The translations under genes and the position numbers were made by a program. 64,000 nucleotides of DNA, from positions 62,001 through 126,000 of the forward strand of contig NZ_JAGGKH010000002.1 of assembly GCF_017873565.1 (NCBI RefSeq), in the 5' to 3' direction. Below, one piece after another: positions 20,729 through 29,522 of the stretch. Numbering within the stretch: the first letter of the stretch is position 1; each line of letters begins with the position of its first letter. Origin of the DNA: Lederbergia galactosidilytica (GTDB lineage: Bacteria > Bacillota > Bacilli > Bacillales > Bacillaceae_C). The notes under the pieces are model-generated. The model ran no database searches and had not been told where the DNA came from. It saw only the letters and a list, made by a program, of their open reading frames with translations.

Positions 20729-21487
20729 TTAATTAAGTATTTTTATTTTTACAGAGCGAACACCGAATTTAGATGCATCGGATTTAGATGGCATAAATAA
20801 ATCAATTTTATTTCCTTTAATAGCGCCCCCAGTATCACCTGCAATGGCGGTACCATATCCTTCAACATGTACTTTTGAGCCCAATGGAATAACTTTAGGG
20901 TCAACAGCAATTACTTTTTGATTAGGATTTTTATTCAAATCAATGCCTGTTGCTGTAACTCCTGAACAACCATTACAAGAAGCTGTATAAGCTGTGGCCG
21001 TTACTGTCATTTCTTTTCCTGCTTGTTCATCATTCGTTTGTACTGGTTGAGCTTTTACTGATTGAACAGGAGCAGTTGTTTGGGTTGTTTCTGATTGTGG
21101 CTCACTCTTGTCTCCGACTTTATTTTTCACTTGTATATGAAGTTCTTGTCCAGGATGAATCGTTTCTGAATCAAGTTTATTCCACTCTTTTAATTGTTTA
21201 ATCGTTACATTATAGGCGCGGGCAATGTCCCAAAGTGAATCTCCGGCCTTAACTTTATATATTTCCTCTGCTCCTTGAGCATCTAATGCTAATGTTTGAT
21301 TAGGTAGAATAATGTCGGATGATAAATTATTTAGCTCTTTTAAATGATCGACTGTCGTCCCTTCATTATGTGAAATACTCCATAAGCTGTCACCTTCTTG
21401 GACTTTGTATGTAGCCGCAGAAACACTATTTACTCCAATGCCTGTTACAGTAATGGCGGCTGCCATAGCGATTAAAGACTTTTTCAT
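20729..21487 (-). CDS. Secreted LysM-3D domain cell-wall protein (YocH-like)
   Basis: The 252-residue protein has a signal peptide (cut near VSAATYK), two LysM repeats (about 26-70 and 76-118, each with GDSLW), a Gln/Thr/Pro linker, and a C-terminal 3D domain with AYTASCNGCSG, GSKVHVEGYGTAIAGDTGGAIKGNKIDLFM and the three Asp residues. This is the plan of YocH-type muralytic enzymes. A perfect WalR-type box upstream supports cell-wall homeostasis control. Confidence 0.88.
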   Translation of the reverse strand: MKKSLIAMAAAITVTGIGVNSVSAATYKVQEGDSLWSISHNEGTTVDHLKELNNLSSDIILPNQTLALDAQGAEEIYKVKAGDSLWDIARAYNVTIKQLKEWNKLDSETIHPGQELHIQVKNKVGDKSEPQSETTQTTAPVQSVKAQPVQTNDEQAGKEMTVTATAYTASCNGCSGVTATGIDLNKNPNQKVIAVDPKVIPLGSKVHVEGYGTAIAGDTGGAIKGNKIDLFMPSKSDASKFGVRSVKIKILN

Positions 21488-21546
21488 ATTTATATCCTCC
21501 TTTTCGTCAGTCCAATTCGAACCAACATGTCTTATCCTAACAGAGG

Positions 21547-21575
21547 ATTATAACAAGGCAGTAACAAACCAATGT
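21547..21575 (-). promoter_or_regulatory. WalR box and promoter of the LysM-3D gene
   Basis: On the minus strand TGTTAC-N5-TGTTAT (21550-21566) fits the WalR consensus TGTWAH-N5-TGTWAH fully. A perfect TATAAT (21547-21552) overlaps its end, with ACATTG 17 bases upstream. Confidence 0.55.
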
Positions 21576-21748
21576 TCATTTCTTTACAATCCTATTTCAC
21601 ATTATGATTACTGTTTATCAATTCAAAATAGTGGCAGGGTATTCATCACTCGATATAGTTAGTGTAAGCTCCTATTTTGGCAAAAGCGTTCTTCACGCCG
21701 ACACCAAGATATCCTTTTAAACGTAATTTAGAATAAGGAGGGATCAAT

Positions 21749-21964
21749 ATGACTTTTCTCGAAAGTAAAATCCCAATGTATTTTTCTAGTATATTAGCTG
21801 GGTTTGCTGTAATCGGATTGCTATTTGTGCCAAATGTATCAGGTATGCTCGGCCCTGTAGCTAGTATCCTCATGACAATGTCCGTAATATTGATTTTACT
21901 TTTCGCGGCAGCTATTATCCTAAAAGGACTATTTTCCTTATTTAGTTCCTTTATCAAACAATAA
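21749..21964 (+). CDS. Small two-span membrane protein, unknown
   Basis: The 71-residue protein has two hydrophobic segments (about 10-33 and 36-62) and a short basic tail. AAGGAGGGATCA gives a strong ribosome site before the ATG. I do not recognise the family. It stands alone between the LysM-3D gene and a convergent small membrane protein, and a hairpin follows it at 22063. Confidence 0.6.
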   Translation: MTFLESKIPMYFSSILAGFAVIGLLFVPNVSGMLGPVASILMTMSVILILLFAAAIILKGLFSLFSSFIKQ

Positions 21965-22062
21965 CCATATTTTTTCAGAAAAGTGTATGCAGGCAATAAA
22001 CCTCTCAAGAAGTGGACACCATGCAAGGGTTTACACTGGCCAAATGTCTTGTGAAAAATTCA

Positions 22063-22102
22063 AACTCCAACTTGCTGTTATTTCCAGATACAAGTTGGAG
22101 TT
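22063..22102. terminator. Hairpin between convergent small genes
   Basis: 12-bp perfect arms (AACTCCAACTTG) with a 16-base loop, followed by TCTTTTATG on the plus strand. It probably serves both flanking genes. Confidence 0.65.
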
Positions 22103-22114
22103 CTTTTATGCTGA

Positions 22115-22309
22115 CTATTCTTTTTGTGGCTGTTTTTTTATATTGCGAAAGAGTAAAATGTTTACCATAGTTGCTGCTATACAAATCAATAGAATAAGAA
22201 CTCCAAAAAAATAATACGTAAGTTTAAAAGCAAAAAATGAAAAGACAAATAAGCTTACAGTGATAAACCAGGCAAAAACCAAGGTTGCTATATAATATGT
22301 CTTCTCCAT
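22115..22309 (-). CDS. Small membrane protein, unknown
   Basis: The 64-residue protein starts MEKTYYIATLVFAWF, has two hydrophobic spans and a basic, Gln/Lys-rich end. The ATG is preceded by a GGTGGTGATC-type site; a GTG four codons upstream is possible. I do not recognise a family. It converges with the 21749 gene. Confidence 0.55.
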   Translation of the reverse strand: MEKTYYIATLVFAWFITVSLFVFSFFAFKLTYYFFGVLILLICIAATMVNILLFRNIKKQPQKE

Positions 22310-22479
22310 TTGGATCACCACCCTATATCCATTTTACGTTTCTCCTTATTCGAAGATCAAGTAGAATTAAGAATTTATTATGACAAACAACCTAAGTGCT
22401 TGTTTTTATAATTTTATATTCGTTATAATTAATAGAATGATGTAATGTACTACGCTATACGCTTGTAAGGGGTGAAAAC

Positions 22480-22908
22480 ATGCTTCACGGTTGGTTTTTG
22501 TGGCTTATCCTATTCTGGGTTGTGTTCCTAATCACTATTATGGGGATTGGCGGATTTTTTATGTTTAGAAAGTTCCTTAAACGTTTGCCTAAGGAAGACG
22601 GAAAATCTGATATGGACTGGGAAGAATATTTCGTTAAAAAAACTAAAAAACTATGGACACCAGATAATAGAGCTCTACTCGATGAATTAGTCAGTCCTGT
22701 GCCCGAATTATTTCGCGATGTTGCTAGGCAAAAAATCGCTGGGAAAATTGGGGAATTGGCTTTGAAAGAAAAGGTGAAAAAGATCGATTTAGATGTATTA
22801 ATAAGAGGTTATATTCTCGCTACACCTAAACGTGACCATAAATTTTTGCGGAAGAAACTAGAGCAATTAAATATTGATATTTCTCCTTATGAACATCTTT
22901 TTGAATAA
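22480..22908 (+). CDS. yneK: DUF2621 protein (YneK type)
   Basis: The 142-residue protein has an N-terminal membrane span (about 5-28) and a cytoplasmic, charged domain containing MDWEEYFVKKTKKLWTP and GYILATPKRDHKFLRKKL, the DUF2621/YneK pattern. Function is unknown. In B. subtilis it lies beside ccdC, ccdB and ccdA; here ccdA is the immediate neighbour. AAGGGGTGA precedes the ATG. Confidence 0.8.
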   Translation: MLHGWFLWLILFWVVFLITIMGIGGFFMFRKFLKRLPKEDGKSDMDWEEYFVKKTKKLWTPDNRALLDELVSPVPELFRDVARQKIAGKIGELALKEKVKKIDLDVLIRGYILATPKRDHKFLRKKLEQLNIDISPYEHLFE

Positions 22909-22929
22909 AATTGTTTCCTTGGAGAATGG

Positions 22930-22968
22930 AAAAATAGGTTTCAATCATATAGATTAAAACCTATTTTT
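22930..22968. terminator. Bidirectional terminator between yneK and ccdA
   Basis: 12-bp perfect arms (AAAAATAGGTTT) with a 15-base loop and T-rich flanks on both sides of the stem. Confidence 0.75.
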
Positions 22969-22984
22969 ATTTCTACTTTTTCAC

Positions 22985-23695
22985 TTAAAAACCAATAAAG
23001 TCTCCAAATAGTAACTGGAAAATCCCGATAATAAAAGTCAATCCATCAAAAAAGAGCAAGATGCCCACTAAAATCATAATAATTCCACCAATTTTCATGA
23101 TTTTCACATTATGTTTACGAATCCAATTCATGCGACCAATAAAGAAGGAAAGGATGAAGAATGGAATCGCGAATCCTAATGTATAAGCGATCATATAGAT
23201 AACTCCCGCTCCCGGATTTGAAGCTATCAAGCCTAGTACAACCATCAAAATCGGTCCAGTACAAGGTGTCCAACCAGCTGCGAACGCCATTCCAATCAAG
23301 GTAGAACCAAGATAACCAGCTGGACGATTTTTAAATTCAAAACGTCTCTCTTTCATCATAAAATCAAATGAAATGATCCCTGTAATCACCAAGCCAAAAA
23401 ATACAATAAATATCGAGCCGATTCTTCTAATAAGATCTTGATACTGGATGAAAAAATGGCCGATAAACGTAGTACTAAAACCTAAAACGATGAAAATAAT
23501 AGAAAAACCTAGCAGGAAAAAGAGCGTATGTAACATGCTTCTGCGCTTAAACATCGCATTTTCACTTTTTATTTCACTGACAGACATCCCCGTAATATAC
23601 GATAAAAAGGCAGGGTATAAAGGTAGACAACATGGTGAAATAAAGCTCAAAAAACCCGCCCCAAAGGCTAAAAATAAATTAATATCACCAGACAT
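22985..23695 (-). CDS. ccdA: Cytochrome c-type biogenesis protein CcdA
   Basis: The 236-residue membrane thiol-disulfide transporter carries reducing equivalents from thioredoxin across the membrane, for cytochrome c assembly and spore maturation. Six hydrophobic spans are visible; the redox cysteines lie in FISPCCLPLYPAFLSYITG (span 1) and AGWTPCTGP (span 4). The start MSGDINLF matches family N-termini and is 9 bases from AGGAG. The ccdB and ccdC homologues that normally follow are absent. Confidence 0.92.
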   Translation of the reverse strand: MSGDINLFLAFGAGFLSFISPCCLPLYPAFLSYITGMSVSEIKSENAMFKRRSMLHTLFFLLGFSIIFIVLGFSTTFIGHFFIQYQDLIRRIGSIFIVFFGLVITGIISFDFMMKERRFEFKNRPAGYLGSTLIGMAFAAGWTPCTGPILMVVLGLIASNPGAGVIYMIAYTLGFAIPFFILSFFIGRMNWIRKHNVKIMKIGGIIMILVGILLFFDGLTFIIGIFQLLFGDFIGF

Positions 23696-23704
23696 TGCAT
23701 GCAA

Positions 23705-24137
23705 CTCCTATATTGATTTAATCCCATTCTAACAAATAATTAACCCTATAGGCACCAAGTTGCTATGAACATGATAAGAAAAAAGCTATTCGTTACAAAA
23801 TAATGAACATCAAACAAAAATGCAACTTCCTTTGGTGTTGTCGACTATTCCATCCATGTACGGTGGAATCCGTACCTATTAACTTCCTGTTCATCCGCAT
23901 TAAAGGAACAGATTAATCGATGTTGACCGGTCAAAGCACACACCATATTAGAAATTATCCACTAGCTTAAAATGTTATACCTACGTGATAGTAATAGGAA
24001 TCTTATAAAATTACTTTTAATTTCCGCTGTAGGGAGTCCGTGCGGCAAGCTTCCTCATCTCCCGAGCTCTTACACTAATCTCCGAAAAGTCCTATCAATT
24101 CAAGCAACGTAATCTGATGATAAAACTAGATAAAATC
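23705..24137. other. Gene-free stretch with decayed sequence and a Bacillus-type intergenic repeat remnant
   Basis: No intact gene is visible. On the minus strand a 33-codon stretch (MVCALTGQHRLICSF... ending HRTWME) near 23865-23970 looks like coding remains but has no ribosome site. At about 24025-24062 a GC-richer segment (TTTCCGCTGTAGGGAGTCC then GTGCGGCAAGCTTCCTC) resembles the repetitive intergenic element common in Bacillus genomes. Confidence 0.4.
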
Positions 24138-24388
24138 CTAATACGAAAATTTAGCATTCCACCTATCAGGATTAAAGTATATAATCCCATTGTATTTACT
24201 GTGGCTTCGCATTAAAATTGCTCCACCACTCTGAGGATCCATAATTTCCTCAAACCGCTAATCTTCATCCTTGTGGAATAAGAAAGATCCATTCCTGCGC
24301 AATGATGCAAATTACGAGTTGCTACAATATCCATGCCCCTCTTTGAGAATATTCTATTCCTTTCATACCATTCTACAGTAACATTCAT
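24138..24388 (-). pseudogene. Frameshifted gene remnant, unknown family
   Basis: An ATG at 24388 opens MNVTVEWYERNRIFSKRG and runs to about HHCAGMDLSYSTRMK. A second, shifted frame then continues as FEEIMDPQSGGAILMRSHSK and IIYFNPDRWNAKFSY to a stop at 24138. The two pieces together look like one protein of about 80 residues broken by a frameshift. I do not recognise it. It lies in the accessory island next to ccdA. Confidence 0.45.
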
Positions 24389-24544
24389 CCTAAACCCTAA
24401 TTATTCTATTTAATGTCAGCATATCTCACGATTATTATTTAACATGTCCAAATTGCTTAAAAATCTCATCCGTATCAAGGCTTTCGGCGTTTCCTAAATT
24501 TTACGATAAAATTCCTTTGGGTCAAGACTTGGAAAATAAAAAAG

Positions 24545-24646
24545 TTAATCTCTGGCTTTGCCACAAACTATACATTTACCTGTATAATAGGAATATCTGT
24601 GTTTTCCCCTAAACCTACAATCGATCCAGTATTTTATTTTCTTCAT
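24545..24646 (-). CDS. 33-residue CxxC peptide
   Basis: MKKIKYWIDCRFRGKHRYSY is followed by a short tail containing CIVCGKARD. The reading frame is tiny, but a strong GGAGGGATCA ribosome site precedes the ATG. The basic composition and CxxC pair suggest a small metal- or nucleic-acid-binding peptide, perhaps prophage-derived. No family is assigned. It sits in otherwise decayed sequence, so it may also be a fragment. Confidence 0.4.
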   Translation of the reverse strand: MKKIKYWIDCRFRGKHRYSYYTGKCIVCGKARD

Positions 24647-25080
24647 ATTGATCCCTCCATTTTATATATTTTATGATCAATTTGGACATATATACTTGAC
24701 TTAGTTTCCTTGTTTCTCCTATCACACTCAGTAATGAAATCGTTATCTATAGAAACAAAAAAATAAAGACATTTGAAACCGTTCTATATTCTCGCTTAGC
24801 CCCAAAAATCATGAAGGTGTATTGTCCCCCCTATTACCGCCAGAATTTCTTCTCATACCGTGCGTGTACAGTAATCCTTAATTTGGTTCACCTACAATCC
24901 TACAGCTCCCTCCAGTGAATTCCCCTCCCCAAATGACTTCACTTCTTAAATGCAAAAAAACTGCTTTTCTGACGGATAATCAGAAAAGCGATTTTTAATG
25001 ATTAATCAACTCATTTTCATCAAACTATATGAGATATTAACCTGTAGTGGTTAAATCATTGTGGCTCACTTTGTAGCAAG
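24647..25080. other. Gene-free stretch with an orphan terminator
   Basis: No coding frame is supportable. A terminator-like hairpin lies at 24963-24989 (GCTTTTCTGA arms, 7-base loop, A/T runs on both sides), but no adjacent gene accounts for it, suggesting a lost gene. Confidence 0.45.
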
Positions 25081-25136
25081 GATTAGAGCATTGATCTCAA
25101 CGTTTACTTATCCATCTGTTTATTTATGGCATTCAT
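25081..25136 (-). repeat. Duplicate of the yneF 3' end
   Basis: This about 55-base stretch matches the end of yneF and its downstream flank at 29496-29552. On the minus strand it encodes MNAINKQMDK then stop; yneF ends [10 protein letters not shown] then stop. The run ATCTCAACGTTTA beyond the stop is identical. Upstream sequence is unrelated. The two copies bracket the accessory island. Confidence 0.7.
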
Positions 25137-25514
25137 CCTATAAGAAAGCTCCAAAGTTTATGAGGTAGATATATTTAGAAGATATATTAATGAAGAAACT
25201 AGGTATCGAATAAATTATAACGACACCTTAGTTGTATGTGGTTTTACATTTATTTAATTACAGCTCCAGTAGATTTGGAGCATAGAAATTAACCTTACCG
25301 AAACCTCCAGTTTGATTGTGTATACATCCGTTTGAGGATTAGTTAGGACTATATAATTCAAACCTTGAAATTTTTTGGGATTGAGATATTTCCTTCTCAT
25401 TGCCTTTTGTGATTATTATTAACATCTTTTCTTTTTCCTCTAAAATTTTCCCTTCCCACTCTTTAAGTAGCTTAAATCACTATCTGCAAATTTAGTAATG
25501 TGCCCCCAATAATC

Positions 25515-25739
25515 CTAATTAGGAATGGGATGGTAGCTATATATTTTACCTTGTTCATACAAATCAAAGCAATCACTTAGTACCTCTTTCCATTTTTCAT
25601 CGATTTTAGCCAATACTACTTTTTTCATTTCATAAAAGTTTCCATTTGCATTTTCTTCATAATACCCAGCAAAAACTGTATCTATCTGATCTTGACTTAA
25701 TTCCAATAACTCTTGATCTAAATACAAACCTGTATCCAT
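25515..25739 (-). pseudogene. Hypothetical protein fragment
   Basis: A 74-residue frame starts MDTGLYLDQELLELSQDQID and ends YSYHPIPN. It stays open upstream (DWTLTCE) without a ribosome site, and another coding-like piece (PKIKIDYEKIERLTKRN) appears in a shifted frame at about 25770-25825. It therefore looks like the 3' end of a frameshifted gene. Acidic and soluble; family not recognised. Confidence 0.4.
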
Positions 25740-25970
25740 TTCGCAAGTTAGAGTCCAGTCTAACGATCAGTTTCTTTTAGTCAATCTCTCAATCTTTTCA
25801 TAATCAATTTTTATTTTTGGGTACCGTCAGGAAAATGCGGGTTTACAATGATAAGGAAATTCCAAATTAAAAAGCCCGACTTCTCTGCAAAACAAAATAG
25901 AGAAAGTGAGCTTTTCAGTTACTTCATTATTTATTTGACTAATATAAAACTGCTAAGTTGATTTTTTATC

Positions 25971-26603
25971 TTAGCTATTTATTGAATTCATTAACTGGAA
26001 GAAGTATTCAGGTTTATGAGTCTTATTTAGGTTATACCATGACTGTAATGTGTCGGGTGCAAATACATCTAATTTTTTCAGTACTTCCATCGTAAATTCC
26101 AGAGGTGCTACTCCTGATGCAGTAATCAAATTCTTATCAGATACCGCAGGTCTCATCTCATAAAATTTTTCTCCTTTATAATTAGGACAGACCATTTTAA
26201 TATACTCTAAGTCATTGCTTGTGTGTTTTCTAGAATCTAAGCATCCCATATTCGCTAAAGCCTCAGTTGCACCGCAAATTGCAGCAACAATAGTACCAAG
26301 CTTTAAAGCTTGGCCAATTCTTTCCAAAATAGGTTGATGAATTTCTTCACTCCAAGTAGTCCCTCCTGGTAAAATTATAAGATCTTTACTCTCAAGAGTA
26401 CATTCATCAAGGGTAATATCTGGTTTTATGCTCAATCCTCCCATAGTAGTAATCATTTCTTTATTAGCTCCTACTGTCATTACTTTTAAAGGTACTAAAT
26501 CTTTTTTGAAATATCTTCCTGAGTTTAGTTCAGCAATTAAATATCCATATTCCCAGTCCGACATTGTATTAAATACATATAGAAAAACTTTTTTTGTTTG
26601 CAT
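25971..26603 (-). CDS. DJ-1/PfpI family protein
   Basis: The 210-residue single-domain protein is of the DJ-1/ThiJ/PfpI class I glutamine amidotransferase-like group. The nucleophile elbow reads AAICGATEALA, and the LIILPGGTTW segment supplies the usual Glu/Gly-rich turn. Members act as deglycases, glyoxalases or stress proteins; the substrate here is unknown. The start MQTKKVFLYVF follows TTGGAGTG. It lies directly downstream of a WYL regulator, with a large inverted repeat in its promoter. Confidence 0.85.
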   Translation of the reverse strand: MQTKKVFLYVFNTMSDWEYGYLIAELNSGRYFKKDLVPLKVMTVGANKEMITTMGGLSIKPDITLDECTLESKDLIILPGGTTWSEEIHQPILERIGQALKLGTIVAAICGATEALANMGCLDSRKHTSNDLEYIKMVCPNYKGEKFYEMRPAVSDKNLITASGVAPLEFTMEVLKKLDVFAPDTLQSWYNLNKTHKPEYFFQLMNSINS

Positions 26604-26642
26604 CCAATAACACTCCAATCCCAATTGATATAGCTATTATAA

Positions 26643-26679
26643 GATAACTTCCCTGACAGTTAACGTCAGGGAAGTTATC
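26643..26679. promoter_or_regulatory. Perfect 15-bp inverted repeat, likely operator, with promoter for the DJ-1 gene
   Basis: Arms GATAACTTCCCTGAC (26643-26657) and its complement (26665-26679) flank AGTTAAC. On the minus strand TTAACT, 16 bases and TATAAT form a promoter overlapping the repeat. No T-run follows the stem, so an operator is likelier than a terminator. Confidence 0.55.
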
Positions 26680-27640
26680 ATACTTGATGAAATTTTATTA
26701 ATTCCGACAGAACTTCAATAAGTCTTTTCTTAAGACTTATTGGCTCAATAACTTTAAGAGATTTATTGTAAGGTAAAAGTAAATAAGGTACATATGTATG
26801 TATTATATCTTTTTCGAGAAGAAAAACTGCTTGATTTGAAGTCCGTTCTTGTAAATAATGTCCTAAAAACCAATGTTGGCAAATATCAGCCAATACATTT
26901 TTATCCCCATTAATAACCAGAGAAATAATCCCTTCCTTATCTTCTATAGTTGGAAGAAGATTTTTTATAAAAAAGTCACGTGCTGAAAAATTTTCTGGCC
27001 GGTTAAACTTATTTTCGGTTAGCATTAGATTATCAATTCGATCTACTCTAAAACTGCGGATATCATTCCTAAGATGACAAAATCCAATCACATACCACTT
27101 ATTATTCCAATAGATAATTCTGTACGGATCAATCAATCTATAATTTAATTGCTTTTTTCCACTTTTATGGTAAAGAATTTTTACTGAGTATCCGTCAGTT
27201 ACGGCCTGCTCCAACTCCTTTAAAAAAGGTTCTATAGAGCGTGAACTTAATCGACTTATTACTTCAAGACTAGTTAAATGTTGGTTTATCTTTGTTTCCT
27301 GCTCTTGATTTGAGTATTTACTTAGTTTTGAAATGGCCCTATTTAGTGCTTCACCTCCATAATATCCGGCTTCTTCCGCAAAAACAGCGGCGTGAAACAG
27401 TGAAGTTTGCTCCTCGAAATCAAAAAAAAGAGGAGCCTCAATAAAATTGTTCAATAAAGTGTATCCACCGTTATGTCCTGGTTCTGAAATTATAGGTACG
27501 CCACTTGTTGAAATTGAATCAATATAACGATACACAGTCCTTATATTCATCTCTAACTTTTCCGAAATTTGTTTTGCAGTAATTTTTTCACCTGAACGAA
27601 GCATCCATAGAATTGCTAACATATTGTCAATTTTTGGCAT
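26678..27640 (-). CDS. HTH-WYL transcriptional regulator
   Basis: The 320-residue regulator has an N-terminal HTH_11 winged helix (about 4-60: ITAKQISEKLEMNIRTVYRYIDSI) and a WYL ligand-sensing domain (about 140-215: DPYRIIYWNNKWYVIGFCHLRNDIRSFRVDRI). This is the YafY/YobV type. These proteins usually control adjacent genes; here the DJ-1 gene follows. GAGGTGG precedes the ATG. The gene starts only 24 bp from the broken resolvase, in a typical cargo position of a Tn3-type element. Confidence 0.88.
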   Translation of the reverse strand: MPKIDNMLAILWMLRSGEKITAKQISEKLEMNIRTVYRYIDSISTSGVPIISEPGHNGGYTLLNNFIEAPLFFDFEEQTSLFHAAVFAEEAGYYGGEALNRAISKLSKYSNQEQETKINQHLTSLEVISRLSSRSIEPFLKELEQAVTDGYSVKILYHKSGKKQLNYRLIDPYRIIYWNNKWYVIGFCHLRNDIRSFRVDRIDNLMLTENKFNRPENFSARDFFIKNLLPTIEDKEGIISLVINGDKNVLADICQHWFLGHYLQERTSNQAVFLLEKDIIHTYVPYLLLPYNKSLKVIEPISLKKRLIEVLSELIKFHQV

Positions 27641-27663
27641 ATAATTCCACCTCTATATGAAAT

Positions 27664-28277
27664 TTATTTTCTATTATACATTTCCGATTTTTGGTATAAC
27701 TCCTCAATTGTTCCTATCCGATAGCTTCTATATAATGATGCCCTAGACACATTTGTAATTTCACAAATTTGATTTACAGTCATATCTCCCTCTTTATAAA
27801 GTTTTACTGCATAATACATTCCTGCATGATTTTTATGGTACTTCTTTAACCGACCTTTAAACTTTCCTTCTTTCTTAGCCAGTTCAATCCCTTCACGCTG
27901 CCGCATACGGATAAGATCACATTCTAATTGGTTTACACCACCATAATCGTAATGAAGAATTGGCTGCAGGGATTATCTTCTGATAAATCTAGCCATCTAT
28001 CTTTTAAGGATTTTAAATTTGTCTTTTTACTCCGTATGTTATCGATTAATTCAAATTAATCTTGTGTACTACGAATAATCCGAGTTAAGTCCGTAACATA
28101 AATGATGTCACCTTCTTGTATATCCTCTAACATTTTTTGAAGTTGCTCACGATCTTTTGTTGCTCCGGAAACCTTTTCTTCAAAAATAATAGCCATTCTA
28201 ATTTCGTTCGGTTGCTAAAATTGCCTTGAAAGATTCTTGCTAGTCGAACGGACACGTATATAACCGATTTTCGCAAA
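27664..28277 (-). pseudogene. Broken serine recombinase (Tn3-type resolvase TnpR)
   Basis: The last 80 codons are open and give the HTH end of a resolvase (RQREGIELAKKEGKFKGR, then DMTVNQICEITNVSRASLYR). Upstream on the same strand the catalytic domain can be read (KIGYIRVRSTSKNLSRQF, EEKVSGATKDREQLQKML, GDIIYVTDLTRIIRSTQD), but it has in-frame stops after RQF and STQD and a frameshift near 27950. The catalytic Ser context is also altered. It faces away from the transposase remnant at 28426, as in divergent tnpR/tnpA transposons. Confidence 0.85.
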
Positions 28278-28425
28278 ATATCACCTTATTATTGAGACAA
28301 AGCTTATGAGGCGCTCTTAACTATGAGTTTATCAGTGACCTACACTTGTATCAATAGAGTACACTCTATAGATAATATAATTAGACTAATAAATTGAAAA
28401 ATTACAGAAATAAGATGGTATCAAA

Positions 28426-29251
28426 TGAAAATTGCGAGAGGTAGGGAATTGCTTACATCAGAACAGCGACAGGCACTTATGCAAATTCCTAAGGATGAGT
28501 GGGTACTAGTAACCTACTATACTTTATCAAATCAGGAGTTAGAATTATAAATATATTGAGTTGGTTAAAGGAGCCACCGGGTCATCCTTCACCCGAAGCT
28601 TTTCTGAAAGTAATAGAACGACTCGAACACATACGAGGAATGGAATTAGAAACAGTGCAAATTATCCATTTGCTCGCAATCGCCTGTTACAACTATCTCT
28701 TAGGTTCAAGATATGACCCTTACGCATTCCATAATTTTCAAGAAAATAAACGATATTCAATATTAACCGTCTATTTATAACATCTTACTCAGGAGTTAAC
28801 GGATAAAGCTTTTGAAATTCATGACAGACAAATACTTAGTCTGTTAACAAAAGGCCATAAGGATTAAGAGGAAATTTAGTAACAAAACGGTAAAAAACTG
28901 AATGAGAAAGTTATACACTTTACGAACATGAGACAAGCTTTGATCAAGGCAAAACAGGAAAAATTAGACGTTACTTAGGTTTTAGAATCCGTTATCGAAT
29001 GGACTTTTTTGTCTCTTCGATAAAAGAAGGTCAGGAGCTTGCACGTCCTGCCGACTATGATTATTTAGACTTATTGCAAATAACGATTTTATTTACTTAG
29101 AAAATATACGCCAACGCTATTAAGAGTATTGGAATTTCATTCTACAAATGCAACTTATACAGGCTGTTGTTGAGATTATCCGAGGAATGAACGAATCCGG
29201 AAAGCGAAAATTGCCTGATGACTCACCTGCGGAATTTCTTGCTTGGCAATG
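28426..29251 (+). pseudogene. Truncated, frameshifted Tn3-family transposase (TnpA) remnant
   Basis: Pieces in several frames match the N-terminal third of Tn3 transposases: MKIARGRELLTSEQRQALM, then PPGHPSPEAFLKVIERLEHI, GSRYDPYAFHNFQENKRY, LTDKAFEIHDRQILSLLTKG, RPADYDYLDLL-like and IIRGMNESGKRKLPDD. Stops and frameshifts separate them, and the catalytic two-thirds are missing. The about 150 bp between this and tnpR would have held the res site. No terminal inverted repeat could be fixed by eye. Confidence 0.85.
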
Positions 29252-29522
29252 ATACATGTACTCTATCAAAACTTCTTCTAATAACATGAATTACCACCAC
29301 CTTTGCCTAACTTTTCAGACGAGAAATTAGGAAGAAAAAATAACCAAAATATACTTAAAAACACAAAAAACCACTCCTTCTGCTTCATCTTTAACAGAAA
29401 AAGTGGTTTGTGAAAAATCAACCATATTATTGATATAATTGTTAAGAAAAATTAATCAAATGGTTATTGTTAATCGGCTGGACAAGTTCTTAAAGTGATT
29501 AGAAACGTTGTTATCTCAACGT
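29252..29522. other. Short gene-free stretch with weak hairpin
   Basis: No reading frame is supported. An imperfect hairpin with AAACCACT / AGTGGTTT arms lies at about 29368-29410. Confidence 0.3.
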
